A stretch of DNA of 64,000 nt, taken from contig JAHRBS010000002.1 of assembly GCA_024305745.1 (NCBI GenBank), positions 434,001 to 498,000 of the forward strand, written 5' to 3'. A program made the position numbers and the translations under genes. Under the pieces are notes generated by a model that was not told where the DNA came from, searched no databases, and worked only from the letters and a program-made list of their open reading frames with translations. This document shows positions 1 through 11,286 of the stretch, piece by piece. This DNA is from Polyporus tsugae (lineage: Eukaryota; Basidiomycota; Agaricomycetes; Polyporales; Polyporaceae). Every line of letters starts with the position of its first letter. Position 1 is the first letter of the stretch.

Positions 1-1658
1 GCGAAGTAATGACCGGTTCATGTCCTGTTGAGCACTCGCCTGCTCGAGTGATTGCAAGATCTTCGCATTGGTTGGCTACTGTATATTGAGTACCGCGCGC
101 TGTCGAGATAATGTGGTCTCACATACCGGAGACATTCCAGAGGGCTGTGGGGCGCGGTCAATGATTATCATACATTATGAGACAAAACACCACCAACCGT
201 GCTGATACCGGATTTCGACCCAACAGACCTCGCATAATATGGATCATCCAGGCCATGGTCAATCAGTTGCTTTCTTCGTACGATACATGCCGCCACCATG
301 GCAAATGTTGTGCGTACAGCGCCCATACCACAATTGAACACAAGCGCGGTGGATAGGGCGTCGGTTTCCTTGATAACGCGAAGATACGCATCGAGGTAGT
401 TGTCCTGAGGAGAAGCATTCAATTTGAACGAAGTATGAGCCATGCTCCCTCAGAACGCACCTCAATGGGTCGCTCTGGAGCGATAGGTATGCTGTAAGAT
501 GGTTAGAATGCTGGAAATCCTGTCGCTTCTAGAACCGTACCGATGATACTAGGTGAGAAGCCATAAGCCGCTACATCTATATGAGTACAGAGCTTGGGGA
601 ATAACATACCTCCACATTCCAGCCCTCCTTACGCATATTCTCCATCAATTCACGCTGTGTCCTCACATTGCTTGTGTCTACGGCGGTCCATGTCGGGAGA
701 ATTGCTCCCTCTCCGGAGTCGGAAGCTACACCGTATTCCTATAAGATCGGCAAGAAGCAAGATGGAAGTGAAACAGCCTTACCAACTTCATTGTGAGTAA
801 GAACCAATCCTCCGAACCTGGCAATTACTGTCACCTCTGCGGTCATAACGGCTTCCCACAGTACTTACTTCGCAGCTTCCGAGAGAATATCATTCTTCAG
901 GCGAAGCTCGATAGCTTCCAGATTCTCCGCACGATCAGATAGCTTCAACGCTCTTCTGGGTTCCGACGCGTCTCTCAGGACAAATGGACGACCAGATATG
1001 TACACTTGAAGGCCGAAGTATATCAATATCCACCGTTGAGCCACCTTCATGGCACCCGCATATATCCACCACCCCAGTCCACCTTCTGTCCGGAGTTGTG
1101 GATGCACGTACCTATGGGTTCCTCACGAGTGCAGAACCATACCACATGGGTTGGGTTGGGGGTGTTCGGACGGCATCGCAGAAGCGATAGGATAGCCCGA
1201 AGACCTTGCGTGCGTGGTTGCGCGACGCCATACACATTCAAGTTCCCTTGCCGAGGTGCCCGGAAGTTAGGCGCGCCGTGCACGTTGATGTCGAGGTCAA
1301 GGGCACGGCCTTGCGTTCATTAATCCAAAGGTCCGTTAGTCAAGATCGACCGCAGTTCAGCAGAGACAGACGCACCGGATGGATAGTGATCCGTCTTCAG
1401 GATGAAGCCGCGCGAGAGGACGCTGCCCGAGCGCGTCTTAACGATGGATGGTCCAGAGCGCTGTAGCTGGGGCATGAGGTCCAAAGGGGGGGTTTCGGGG
1501 AGGTCAATCGTGCCATCGAGGACAGAGCTGCTAAGTAGTCTCCGGCGCAGATCGTCCTCGACCGGTCTTCGCGTCGCGATAGCCTCGGGACTACTTTGTG
1601 GGGGAGCAGACAGCGAGCGCATGACGGACCCGTCGGGTGGACGGAGGTTCGTTGCCAT
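1..1658 (-). CDS. Paladin-like (PALD1 family) phosphatase-domain protein, 3' end beyond the window
   Basis: Exons, read on the minus strand: 1376-1658, 1112-1309, 869-1004, 783-817, 610-725, 541-548, 461-491, 174-404, 127-144 and 1-75 (continues off the edge). All junctions are GT-AG and in phase, giving 352 visible residues. The N-terminal 70 residues are disordered. A paladin-type KTRSGSVL motif follows at residues 74-81, then GAPNFRAPRQ, then RIPIAPERPIED ahead of a P-loop FNCGMGAVRTT (Cys294 and Arg300 form a CX5R site). Paladins carry repeated phosphatase-like domains and are often thought inactive or lipid-directed; whether this one is active cannot be judged. The ATG at 1658 was chosen because upstream codons back to an in-frame ATG at 1883 read like leader sequence. 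One exon is only 8 nt. Confidence 0.8.
541..548 (-). other. 8-nt microexon of the paladin-like gene
   Basis: The eight bases encode Tyr-His and two bases of Arg, joining ...GWNVE to YHRIPIAPERP. Flanking introns end in AG and begin with GT, and the phase (0 in, 2 out) is the only one that keeps the conserved paladin segment intact. Visible directly in the sequence. Confidence 0.7.
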
Positions 1659-2087
1659 TCCAAGTGGCTCGTCGCGCGAGGGTATGTAGGGAGGTAGTGC
1701 AAGATGACAGAGGTCCGAGCAGAGATAAGTACGCTGCAGCAGTGAATCGGGTGAAAGAGCGATGGACAGCGTTGGGGAATGCAGCGAATCTTGCAGGACA
1801 GGTTCCGGTTCAAGGGGCGCGCAACCCGCACGCGCGACGGGTGCATGACGCGTGTCCCGCGCGCGCTTCAGGCGCCCACTCATCCTGTCACCTTAAGTTT
1901 CAGTGAAACTCGCTCCCGTGCTCGCTACGGCCGGAACCAGATATAACCAGAGATGATTCTAGAGGTACAGCTTGTTGAACTACTGGACTGCGACTGCTTT
2001 TGACCCTGTACACAATGCCACACAACACGGCGAATGGATGGATACACACACAGAAAGTCCGTCGTCAAACCCATCCCATCATGGGAC
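1659..2087. other. Intergenic, TIF6 3' end to paladin start
   Basis: About 430 bases between two minus-strand genes. It holds the possible upstream in-frame ATG (1883) of the paladin-like gene. No other gene or repeat was recognised. Confidence 0.5.
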
Positions 2088-3078
2088 TCATGCCCAGCTG
2101 TCGATGAGAGAGTCGCGCATCTCCCCAATCACTGCAGCGGAGCTTTGTCCTTGCAGCTCTGCAACGGTTATGACGTTAGGGTCCGCGCGAGTGGGGCAAA
2201 AGGACGTAAGGAATACGCACTGAATGCCGCCTCAATGACGCTAATTTCTGTTGCCGTCGTCTCGAGCCCGGTGAATGCACACCAGTCGTTTACCACGAGG
2301 CCTGCGCCCAAGACGTCGGATCCGCGGTTCACAGTACCAGCCTTCACACGCCCGTATCAGATCGCCCATCCCACACATGGGATATAAGCTCAGAGAGGGG
2401 GCACATACCACAAGAGGCACCTGAAGCAAGCTACTCAGCTCGTCCTGATCCTGTATGCTCGTCTTCGGGTGCACAATGCCGCCCTGATTCGTGATAACGG
2501 CGTAGCTACCGACGAGCACGTTGTCCGCGATCGTCTGTCGGAAGACCTCCACCTTGAGCACGTCCGCGATGATCTCCTCCGTCTCGCGGTCGATATCGGG
2601 GTGCACGAGCGCGACGTAGTCGTTGCAGGCAATCACATTCCCCAGCGCGGATAGTCGTTCCTCGACGCGCTGGATCGCAACGGCATCGGGGAGAGCGTTT
2701 CGGAGGTGCTGGAGCTCTTGATCTGTTGTCGTTGATGGTACTAGCAAGCCATGGCGATTGCCTGTCCGACGCGAGGTATGAATTAGACTGTGAAGCTCAC
2801 GGAAGGGAAGGGAAGTGGGCGAGCGCACCTGCAGTTAGTCGTCCGATAATCCGGGTGCCACCAATACTCGTGTGCACGATCGGAATGACCTCTCCAAGTT
2901 CGCTCTCGAACGCGGAGTAGAAATTTGTGCTACCCTGGATGGCACACAAGCAGTAGCTGTTCGTCAGCTTTGAGAAAACACCAATGTCGCTGCTGTTTTC
3001 GAATTGAATGCCTGCAAGCGAAGTTTTTTTTTAACTAAGTCTGTGGCGTGCCCCCCGATCGAACGTACGGGTAGCCAT
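2088..3078 (-). CDS. TIF6: Eukaryotic translation initiation factor 6 (ribosome anti-association factor)
   Basis: Exons 3069-3078 (only 10 nt), 2829-3011, 2409-2761, 2221-2341 and 2088-2158 give exactly 245 residues, the universal eIF6 length. The protein starts [20 protein letters not shown]. It contains the repeated pentein features [25 protein letters not shown] and [12 protein letters not shown], and ends with [20 protein letters not shown]. eIF6 binds the 60S subunit, is needed for 60S biogenesis in the nucleolus and is released before 40S joining. It is divergent from NDUFAF7 with about 375 bases between start codons. Four short GT-AG introns; the first sits after codon 3. Confidence 0.97.
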
Positions 3079-3454
3079 TGTGGGTGGGGGGGTTCGCCGA
3101 CTGGAAAAAAGATTTTCGGTGTGTTTGAGGAGGGTGGAGAAAGTAAATCCGGAGGCGGTTAGAGGGTAGATGATGCGCAGTGAGTGTGGAAGGGAGGGAA
3201 AGTCGAGCAGAGGATATATGCCCCGGGCCGCAAATGAGCAAGTCTGAATCACCCCGGCTCCGAGCGGGAGCGCTTCTACGGCGGCTCTGCTAGTGCAAGT
3301 GCAATGTCCACGTCGCATCTCGCCGTCACTTAGTCCTGTCCATCTTTCCCCAAAGCTCTGTATCTCTGACTCGTCTCTGTGCTGTCCAACGGCAGCAGCC
3401 GCAACTTAACGTGAACGCCAGCGTGCACCGGAGCGCGGAAGATTGAGAAGACCC
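3079..3454. other. Divergent promoter region TIF6 / NDUFAF7
   Basis: About 375 bases separating two start codons that point away from each other, so both core promoters must lie here. No clear TATA box was seen. Confidence 0.5.
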
Positions 3455-5647
3455 ATGATGACTTGTTTCCGGTACCGAAGGTTGCTCGTAGCATTGAATC
3501 TCAATGGCGTCCCAACACCACGATATCCACTGCGGCCATGCGGTTTCAGTGCGGCTACCTCGTCTCAGCGAAGTCACAGGAGGTGCTATGCGAGCGGAAC
3601 CGAGTCCTCAGTTACCGAAGTCGAGAAGATACTGCTGGACACTATCAAGGTATGCATCTCACCTCGTGGACAATGGCATGTGGGGATGTTACATTGAAGG
3701 GAGGATGGGAATCGCGGAAGTAAAAGGAGAGACGTTGTGCTATTCGCGAGTAAACGGTGCACCATTAACTCAGCACCAACCATCCTTCATTTATCCCTTC
3801 GATTCATGCTTACGATGGCAGGGCTCGTACATGCTGCTATCATGTCGGTTTCTGGCATAGCATGTTCATATCGGTCCTCCATGTATTTTTTACCCAAAAG
3901 AATGCACGCCTTTGCCTGGTCTTTTGCTTGGTTGCGTAACATTATTTATGCTGAGAATCACGTTAGGCCACAGGACCTATAACCTATGCGTCATACATGC
4001 AGATGTGTCTATCGCATCCTACATCAGGGTACTACATGAATTCGAGCAATCCAGTCCTTGGGTCACAGGGGGACTTCACCACAAGCCCTGAGATTAGCCA
4101 GGTGTTCGGCGAGGTTTGTCCGCTTTTCGTGCTGTTATAGCATCCAAGATAACGACCTTCCAGCGCTGAGAATAGCTTCTTGGGGTGTGGCTACTGTCTC
4201 AATCGATGTATGCGGGAGCGTCAAGACCACTTCGGCTGGTGGAACTCGGGCCAGGACGGGGAACTCTAATGCATGATGTATTACGTGTATGCATCCTAAC
4301 GTTCTCTAGAAACATTCTCTGGGTTGACTCTGGGTTATGACAGGTATTCTCTCAATTTCCGGTTGCCCGGTCGGCAGTCAAGGAGATTCACCTCGTGGAG
4401 ACCAGCCAGCCAATGCGTGCTGCTCAAAAGGCCAAGCTCGGACCAATTACCCAGAAGAACGGATGGCGCTTGAGCTGGCATGACTCTGTGGATGGCGTCC
4501 GTCCTGACTCCGACAAGTTCACTCTCGTGGTGGCTCACGAGTTCTTTGACGCTTTGCCCTTTCATCTCCTGCAGGTGCGTGGCGCCCTTCATCCAATACT
4601 ATCCCCGCAGCTATCTCCGCTCACGCGCTTTCGAGCTGTAGAAGACAAAACAGGGATGGCAAGAAGTACTCATCGCATCCGGGCCTAATCCCGCGGCAGG
4701 CACGACCTTGAAACCCGACGGGAGCCCTTCTCTCGACGTCGACGTCTCAACCCTACGACCCCTTGCGAACACAGCACCACGCTTCCGCCAGGTTCGAACC
4801 CTGACGCCTACGCCGACGTCGACCCTGCTTGGTCTCTCGTCCCCCCGATTCCTGAAGCTGCCGGTGCGGTCGCGCATTGAGGTTTCTCCTGCGGCGTTCA
4901 AGATCGCCCGGCAGATCGGTGAACTGCTGTACGACAAGGCCTCGGACGGATCCCGCTCTGCAGGAAGCGCGCTGATAGTGGACTATGGCGGCAACAAAGT
5001 TTACGGGAACTCCTTCCGCGTACGTCGCCGATCCCTCTTCTTTCTGGTCTTCATCCCCCCCTCGTCCTCCTTCTCCTTCGCATGCCCTCTCCCCCTGGCA
5101 CTCTTATCCGCGCCCCGCCAAAAATACCACCGATAGTGGCGCTGATGCGTTTCCTCGGGATGTTTCCATAGGCATTCAAGAACCACAAGATCGTGGACGT
5201 CTTTCACCGGCCTGGCGAGAGTGACCTCACGGTCAACGTCGACTTCAGCTATCTCGCCGAAGCCGCTGCGGATTTGGGTGTGTCTTTGTCTCGCGCGTGT
5301 CATGGGTGACGAGCTGCTGGCGTCATCTGATGACTCTGCCTTCCCCGCCCCACTCCGTCCCGGCCACAATCGCTGTACTGACCCAAACTTTCTGTTGGGC
5401 AGCGACGTCTCATGGACCGATCCCCCAGGCGGATTTCCTGCAACGGATGGGCCTGAAGGCACGCGTGAACGCTCTCAAGGTTTCTGCGAAGGATGAAGAG
5501 CGCAGGAAGCAGATCGAGAACGCCGCAAACAGGCTCGTCGATCGCACAGGCATGGGCACGCAGTACCAGTTCATGGCGCTCGTAGGCAAACGCAAACGGA
5601 CGGTCGAGCTGGTAGATGAGGAGAGGTGGCCTTTCATCGACGCATAG
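3455..5647 (+). CDS. NDUFAF7: Mitochondrial complex I assembly arginine methyltransferase, NDUFAF7/MidA family
   Basis: Exons 3455-3649, 3967-4113, 4176-4286, 4344-4574, 4642-5019, 5172-5277 and 5403-5647 give 470 residues. The first ~45 residues are Arg/Ser-rich without acidic residues, a typical mitochondrial presequence. Family motifs follow in order: GYYMNSSNPVLGSQGDFTTSPEISQ split over several residues, LVELGPGRGTLM (the AdoMet-binding motif I), HEFFDALPFHLLQ, and a C-terminal LVDRTGMGTQYQFMAL. In animals this enzyme dimethylates an arginine of the NDUFS2 subunit early in complex I assembly; the same matrix role is inferred here. The first intron (317 nt) is much longer than the others. 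An upstream TTG-initiated extension was not used because ATG at 3455 is available. Confidence 0.93.
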
Positions 5648-6274
5648 AGTGTAGGCGTGCAGGCATGTTGACCTGTATTGTCAGTCCGGCAGCACTCAAC
5701 GTCTACAGCAGCCGTGGCACGAGGTGCGCTCGCTCTCACTGGGTTGCCGGTGTTCATCTTCCGCATACGGAAGCCACCTCTGAAGTTTATTCTGTCTTTG
5801 ATCGGGTCACACGGACAATCAGTACCCAGGGCGCCATCAGTGTGAGACGGAGAGATGGGCCTATAATGCGACTTTCTTTCCGGCGACTCAAAACCGGCCC
5901 TGATAGGCCACAGTGTGCGGAGTTGGGTTGGGAGACCGGACCAAAGTAGCCGGGCTTGATTGGTTGGAAAGAAGGACGATGGGACGGTGTATCTTTGTCT
6001 CCTTGCCCATGAGGAACATCACGGTCTCTTTACCCGCCGCAAGGTTTGAACCGGTAAATTTCTTAGAGGACCCCTCAAGTGGACAGAAACCTGGGCACGC
6101 ATCGCGGGAACATGACAGGCACTCCCTGACGTCGTTCCCCGTCTCGCATTGTTACCATGAACTTTAAAAGCTGCACAAGGGCAACGAACGGGATGATATA
6201 AAAAGGGGGGGATCATGAAGTTTGAACAAAAATCAACTCTCCCGAACCACCCTCGCCCCCCGACTTCTCTTCCG
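5648..6274. other. Intergenic with the promoter of the NmrA-like gene
   Basis: About 630 bases after the NDUFAF7 stop. Apart from the TATA box at 6197 and GC-rich leader sequence, nothing was recognised. Confidence 0.5.
6197..6204 (+). promoter_or_regulatory. TATA box of the NmrA-like gene
   Basis: TATAAAAA, followed by a G-run. Transcription from this box should start near 6225-6235, so the ATG at 6215 would lie outside the mRNA and the ATG at 6275 is favoured as the start. Confidence 0.55.
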
Positions 6275-7564
6275 ATGCATTCGACCGAGAAACGGCAAAG
6301 TTGCAAGAAGCTCATCCTCGTCATCGGAGCGACTGGCGCGCAGGGCCTGGCAATCATCGACAAGCTCCTCGCACCGTGCCCCAATGGAGCACCCTCCCCG
6401 TACGCCGTGCGTGCCCTGACTCGGGACCCGGGCAGTCGACGAGGGAAGATGCTCACCGCCAGCGGCGTCGAGTGCGTAAAAGGTACAGGTTACGGTTACT
6501 TCAATGCGGAGGTTCTTCCGTTGAACCTTTACTGGCACACCGGCCGTTGGCAGGCGCATTCGACGACTTCCCCTCCGTCGCACGGGCCCTGGAGGGCGTG
6601 TACGGAGCGTGGGTCAACACGGACGGGTTCACGGTCGGAGAAGAGAAGGAGGTGTGGGCTGGGATCAGAATATTCGAACTCGCGAAGCAGAACGGCGGCG
6701 TCAGGCACTACGTCTGGAGCAGCCTCGATTACGCGTACAAGGTGAGTCCCTGATGGTCGCTATTCTCATACGAAGGGAAGGTCCTGATGTGCCGGCCACT
6801 CACGCCCTGGAGATTGGGAACTACGACCCGAAGTACCGCTGCGAGCACTATGACGGTAAAGCACGGGTCGCGGACTGGATGCGTTCGCAGCCGTCGGACA
6901 TCGGCGTCGGGGGCATGGCGTGGAGTGTCGTCACATCCGGTCCGTACATGGACATGCTATTCAACGTGCGTGCGTTCTCGAAGGATCGGGCGAGGGCGTG
7001 CTTCTGATCGACCTGTGCCAGATGATGTTCGGACCGCTAAAACGACGAGAAGACGGGACTGCCGTGTTCGCGACCCCAGTGGGAAAGGGCCATGTGCCCA
7101 TGATCGCGCTCTCGGACCTCGGGTATTTCGCGCGGTATGCGTTCGATCACCGGGAAGACACGTCAGGCGTCGAGATGAAGATTACAAGCGACGTCGTTGG
7201 GTGGGACTACCTCGCGCGAACGTTCGAGAAGGTGACGGGCCAGCGGGCGGAGGTGGTGTACCAAACCATGGACGAGTGGTTTGAGAACTTCGACGGCGTG
7301 GACGACCCCGTGGCAAACGAACGAGGTAACGACGGTTCGACGACGTGGCGGGACAACTTCTCGGGATGGTGGGCGCTGTGGCGGGACGACGTGATCTCGC
7401 GGGACATCTCGTGGGTAAGGACCGTGCATCCCAATTGCCAAACGCTGGAAAGCTGGATGCGAGAGAATGACTACAATGGCATTCTGCGGAGACACCAGCT
7501 GTTGAAGAACACGGAAGATGGCAAGACGATCAGGCCGAGATGGTCTGTCATAGAGCGCTTGTAA
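6275..7564 (+). CDS. NmrA-like NAD(P)-binding atypical SDR
   Basis: Exons 6275-6482, 6554-6741, 6813-6965 and 7022-7564 give 363 residues. A Rossmann glycine motif GATGAQG lies at residues 18-24 after a basic start. Later segments typical of fungal NmrA-like proteins are RHYVWSSLDYAYK, a CEHYDGKA-type block, GPYMDML, MMFGPLKRREDGTAVF and VPMIALSDLGYFARYAFD. NmrA-like proteins usually sense NAD(P) redox state or act as reductases; no catalytic Tyr-x3-Lys was seen, so a regulator is as likely as an enzyme. The start was set by the TATA box and by the MH...KKLILVIGATG context. It ends 91 bases from the convergent FRA10AC1 stop. Confidence 0.88.
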
Positions 7565-7655
7565 TTGAGTAGTTGCACAGGAACGGAATAGAAGAGGACA
7601 GACCCAGGAATATAGACGAGCGGGTAAGTAGAACAATGGCTAGATTTCCCACGAA

Positions 7656-8511
7656 TCATGAACGGCGAGATCGCCCCTCCGTCCGCTGACGTGGGGAGCG
7701 AGAACGAGAGCTACGTCTGGGTCTCTGCTCTCCGACGTCGCCTTTCTCAGCAGTCCTTCGTCTCCGTGTGTGCTCTCCACGGTCATTCTCACTCTCTCCG
7801 GGTGATCGGGATCTCCGTCGTCTATGTCGTTCCGGGTGGTCATCTTCGTCAGCACCAGCCGCCTCGCAGCTTGCTTGACCCGTTGGCCCTTCCCGCTTGC
7901 TCTGCTCCTCCTTTTCTTTGTTGCGCTTCCACATCAGCTTCTTGCAGCACTTGGAACAGAGAACGACTTTAACGAGAGCAAACTTGCTCTCCCCATGCTC
8001 AGCGTACGAGAACGGGAGCTCGAGCGTTGTCAGCGCCGGCCGAATATCGTCCTCTCCTCCCGGGAACTCCCTGTGCAGCGGGCACCGCGTGTTTCCGCAG
8101 GTGGTTTCCCCGGCCCCAGATATGACTTCCTCCTCGGTGCGCCACCGCAAAGCAAACTGGAATTGTCTTCATCAGTCTCCATTCAACGAGGAACACATAA
8201 AAGATGCCTCACATTTCCGGATTTGTAATGCTTCAAGTCGCAAACAGCATATTCTCGATACAGCGAGGAGTAGTACTTCTTGGCGAGCCGTTCGTCCCAG
8301 GAGAGCTGGTGCCCGGGCCCTTCGTCATCTTCCCGCAGGAACCTTTGCACCGAATTGAAAGAAGGTCAGCATCCGTGAATGCACCGACAGTGTCAGCTCG
8401 CAGACGACATCCTCACTTGTGAGAACCCTTCAAGATGTCAAACTCGGTAGTGCCAGGTGTCGCAGTGGATGAGCTTGCTCCTTTCGAGCTGTATGGGGTA
8501 TACAGTGCCAT
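7656..8511 (-). CDS. FRA10AC1: FRA10AC1 homologue, splicing-associated protein
   Basis: Exons 8417-8511, 8213-8342 and 7656-8156 give 241 residues. The N-terminus MALYTPYSS leads to TEFDILKGSHKFLREDDEG. Then come LSWDERLAKKYYSSLYREYAVCDL, FALRWRTEEEVISG, a CGNTRCPLH zinc-ligand-like pair and ALVKVVLCSKCCKKLMWKR, all in the order seen in FRA10AC1. The last ~80 residues are Arg/Ser/Glu-rich with RRRRSRSPGES-type runs. The human protein is nuclear and found with late spliceosomes; the RS-like tail agrees with that. No catalytic domain is visible. Confidence 0.9.
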
Positions 8512-8976
8512 ATCGTGCACTCGCAGACGCTGATGGGGGCCTCTTGCAGGTATGGAGGTGGCCGTCGCGAGTTGACAGTGAGGACGCACAAAGCTGTGCC
8601 GAAACAAACCACGTTACATGGCGCCTATGCTACGATCTCAGATCCACTTTAGTCGATCCACCCAGTCGGCGCACCTTACGACAGCGGCGGGAGCCCACAC
8701 AGCGGAGGAACGACACCGCATAGTCACTTCGCCCCCAGTGGTGATGAGGGGGAGAATCAGGACCCCATATGTAGCACGTTCACTAACGAACGGCAAAGTG
8801 AGGAATGGAATTACATCTCCGCGTAGCTTCCAACACAGCAAGGGAAAGCACTGGCACTCTCCACATCCCGCGATTAGCTAATAAGATGTTCATGTACGAT
8901 AACATTCACCCTCCAGGAAGCGAGCCCTCACATCTTCACAACGCCACTCACGCCCGACTCTCGCCTCTCTCGATCT
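8512..8976. other. Intergenic, GTR2 stop to FRA10AC1 start
   Basis: About 465 bases between two minus-strand genes. No gene, TATA box or repeat was recognised. Confidence 0.45.
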
Positions 8977-10922
8977 TCACGCCGTCACCCTCCGCGCCTC
9001 CGCCTCGACGTCGCAGATCTCCTGCACGCCCTCCCTGAAGAACACGACGTTGTACTCCACGAGCCCCCTCCGCGCCGCGAACACGCCCGTTGGGATGATC
9101 GCCAGCAGCGCGAGCTGCGCCGTGATGAGGTGGTACGTGAGCGTCGTACCCGCCCCCGCCGCGGTCGGCGCGAGCGACGCTGCCGCGCACGGATAGAACA
9201 ACGGCTTGGCCCCGTCGCTCGGACTGTTGTCTGGATGGCCGTTCGCGTCTGGGCTTGTTGGGGCCGTGTTCGAGGGCGGCGCTGAGGCGGCGTGAGGAGA
9301 GCGCGGGAGGGGCGGGGATGGGAGGGGCTGCTGGTTGACGACGGGCGATTGTCGCGTCGAACGCGTCGAGTGATGTGGGGAGGCGAGGGGCGAGGCGAGA
9401 CGGGAGTTGGGATGAGATGTATTTGGCGGGGCAAGAGCCAGCGAGGACTGTGGCTGCTGTGGTGAAACTGAAGGAGATGGCAGCGGGGAATCTGCGGGGT
9501 CTGGAGGGACTGTTCGCATTCGGAGCGGGGAAGCCGATATTGACCTGGAACACGTTGAGTTGGAAACCAAGGGGAGGCAAAGGTTGGGGAAAGGCTCACT
9601 TGTATAGCGGTCCGAAGGCGTTGAGGGTTTGGAGGTAGTCGCTGCACAGATTATGTGTTGGAGGATCGACCGGAGAAGCATCCGTGGCAACATATAACCT
9701 TGACTTGGTATCAAAAAGGAATGCCTTTGTTGCTTGCGAGTTCTGCCTCTGGGTAAGTGGTTTAAGCATATACCGTTGATGACACACTTACAGCGCAGAA
9801 GACGTTCAATAAATCCTCCAGGTAAGGAAGCGAGTCGATCAACTTGTGCAACACACGGGAGAACGCGTCGTGTAGTGAATGGTCGTAAATCGACGTAAGT
9901 TGGAAATTGATCGGAATTGTCTCATACTCAGGATTGATATAGCTCAGGTCGGAGAGGACCCTTGCTTGGATATGTCGGAAGTTCTCTACAAATGCCGAGC
10001 GAGATAACGTTCAGTATACCCAGTTGAACGAATAGTTCTGCTTGACTGACCGATTTTGTACTCTTCAGTGAGGACATCTGCCTTGTGCACGAAAACCTCG
10101 AGGTTCATATTGGGGTGGTCCTGGTACGCGGTAATGACGAAATCGACAAGCTTTTGGATTGGCTGATGATACAGGTCCTGCAAGTGAAACGCTCCAATAG
10201 GTCAGCGCCATCCCAATGGTCAGGGGAAACTACTGTATGAGATGCATCACGTTGGTCAATTCAAACGGGGGCCGGACCTCAACGTAACGTTCTGTCTTAT
10301 ACATGCCATGTGTATGCGAGCGAACGTGCACGAGCCGAAGAAACGGTAGCCAGTCGTGCAAGGCGCGTGAGGCGATGAACCGGTATGCCCGCCTGCATGA
10401 ATTCATATGAACGCAAACGCGACACGTCGAGAAACGAAGCCATCCAAGTGGTAGCCTCGGCGGAAAGGAGAGGCACTCACCTGGATGTCAATAACGAAGA
10501 TCATTGTGGAGAAATTGGTGATGTCAACTGCGTCTAAGGCGACGTCTCCAGGGCAATCCCATATTTCGAGAGGAATGACGGTGCTGAACGGCGGAAGGAT
10601 TGTCAAGCATCTGAGGAGAGAGCAGGGTGATCCGGGGGAAGGAAGACGCACTCGAAGTGGTGCTTGGTGATATGGTTGGTAGCATCGAGGTAGAATGTTT
10701 CGCGTGGAACGGTGTTGTCGAAAAGGACCTCTTTGATGGATGTCTTGCCGCTCCTACGTGGAATGGGGCCACAGATATACCGAAGTACTTGCTGGAGGTT
10801 GCGAATATGTGGACGCACCTGCGCATGCCTAGGAGGAGGACTTTAGTCCGGACTACGTCGTCTGTAGCATTCGCGCCATTCTCCGCCGGTGGTCTTGAGG
10901 ATGAGGGTTGCGCGCGAGACAT
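8977..10922 (-). CDS. GTR2: Rag-family GTPase, RagC/D orthologue
   Basis: Exons 10819-10922, 10652-10753, 10481-10610, 10051-10177, 9792-9985, 9600-9742 and 8977-9544 give 455 residues. The P-loop is GMRRSGKTS at residues 32-40; switch regions FYLDATNHITKHHFE and PLEIWDCPGD follow. NMNLEVFVHKADVL carries the HKxD guanine-specificity motif. The C-terminal roadblock-type domain shows NVFCANSQATKAFLFD, DASPVDPPTHNLCSDY and LTYHLITAQLALLAII. GTR2 pairs with GTR1/RagA on the vacuole and signals amino-acid sufficiency to TORC1. About 100 residues of Pro/Ser-rich sequence interrupt the roadblock domain (near 268-370). One intron is 300 nt. Divergent from VTC4. Confidence 0.95.
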
Positions 10923-11286
10923 TCTACAGCAGCCAAGCGGAAGACACTACGGAAAGGGGAGGAGGAGGGGGCGTCTGTGGGGATGCCGCGAGCACGAGAC
11001 CAGGACGCGTCGTGACGCGGAGCGGGGTGCGGGGTGCGGGGAGCGGGGAGCGGAGAATTGAATGAATTGATCGGAGTGAGTATCCGTTGTGCTATCAGGT
11101 GTGTTATCAGAGGTCTGAGAGGGTCGGAGTGGACGCACGTTCGCCGTCCTTGGCCCGACGGTCGTGGAGAAGGAGCAGGGAAGCCGCAAGCGCACTTCCC
11201 GCGAGGCATCTCCCGTCCTCTTCTTCACTCGCCCACCTTCCCACCGCCCCTTCTCTCTCTCTCCCGCCTCCCCGTCCCCGCCCCCC
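10923..11286. other. Shared divergent promoter GTR2 / VTC4
   Basis: 364 bases between two outward-facing start codons. It contains a tandem G-rich heptamer block (11024-11048). No TATA box was seen. Confidence 0.6.
11024..11048 (+). repeat. Tandem heptamers with a perfect four-run GGGG quadruplex motif
   Basis: Four GGGG runs at 11024-11027, 11031-11034, 11038-11041 and 11045-11048, each separated by exactly three bases (TGC, TGC, AGC). This is the textbook pattern for a stable intramolecular G-quadruplex on the plus strand. It lies about 100 bases upstream of the GTR2 ATG and about 240 upstream of the VTC4 ATG. The pattern is seen directly; folding and function are inference. Confidence 0.75.

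Noticed and set aside
1397..1846. 149-codon frame overlapping the first exon of the paladin-like gene
   Set aside because: It runs in another frame of an exon that carries clear paladin motifs.
4791..4800. GGTTCGAACC, which looks like a tRNA T-loop
   Set aside because: It lies in an NDUFAF7 coding exon and no acceptor stem, D-arm or anticodon arm can be built around it.
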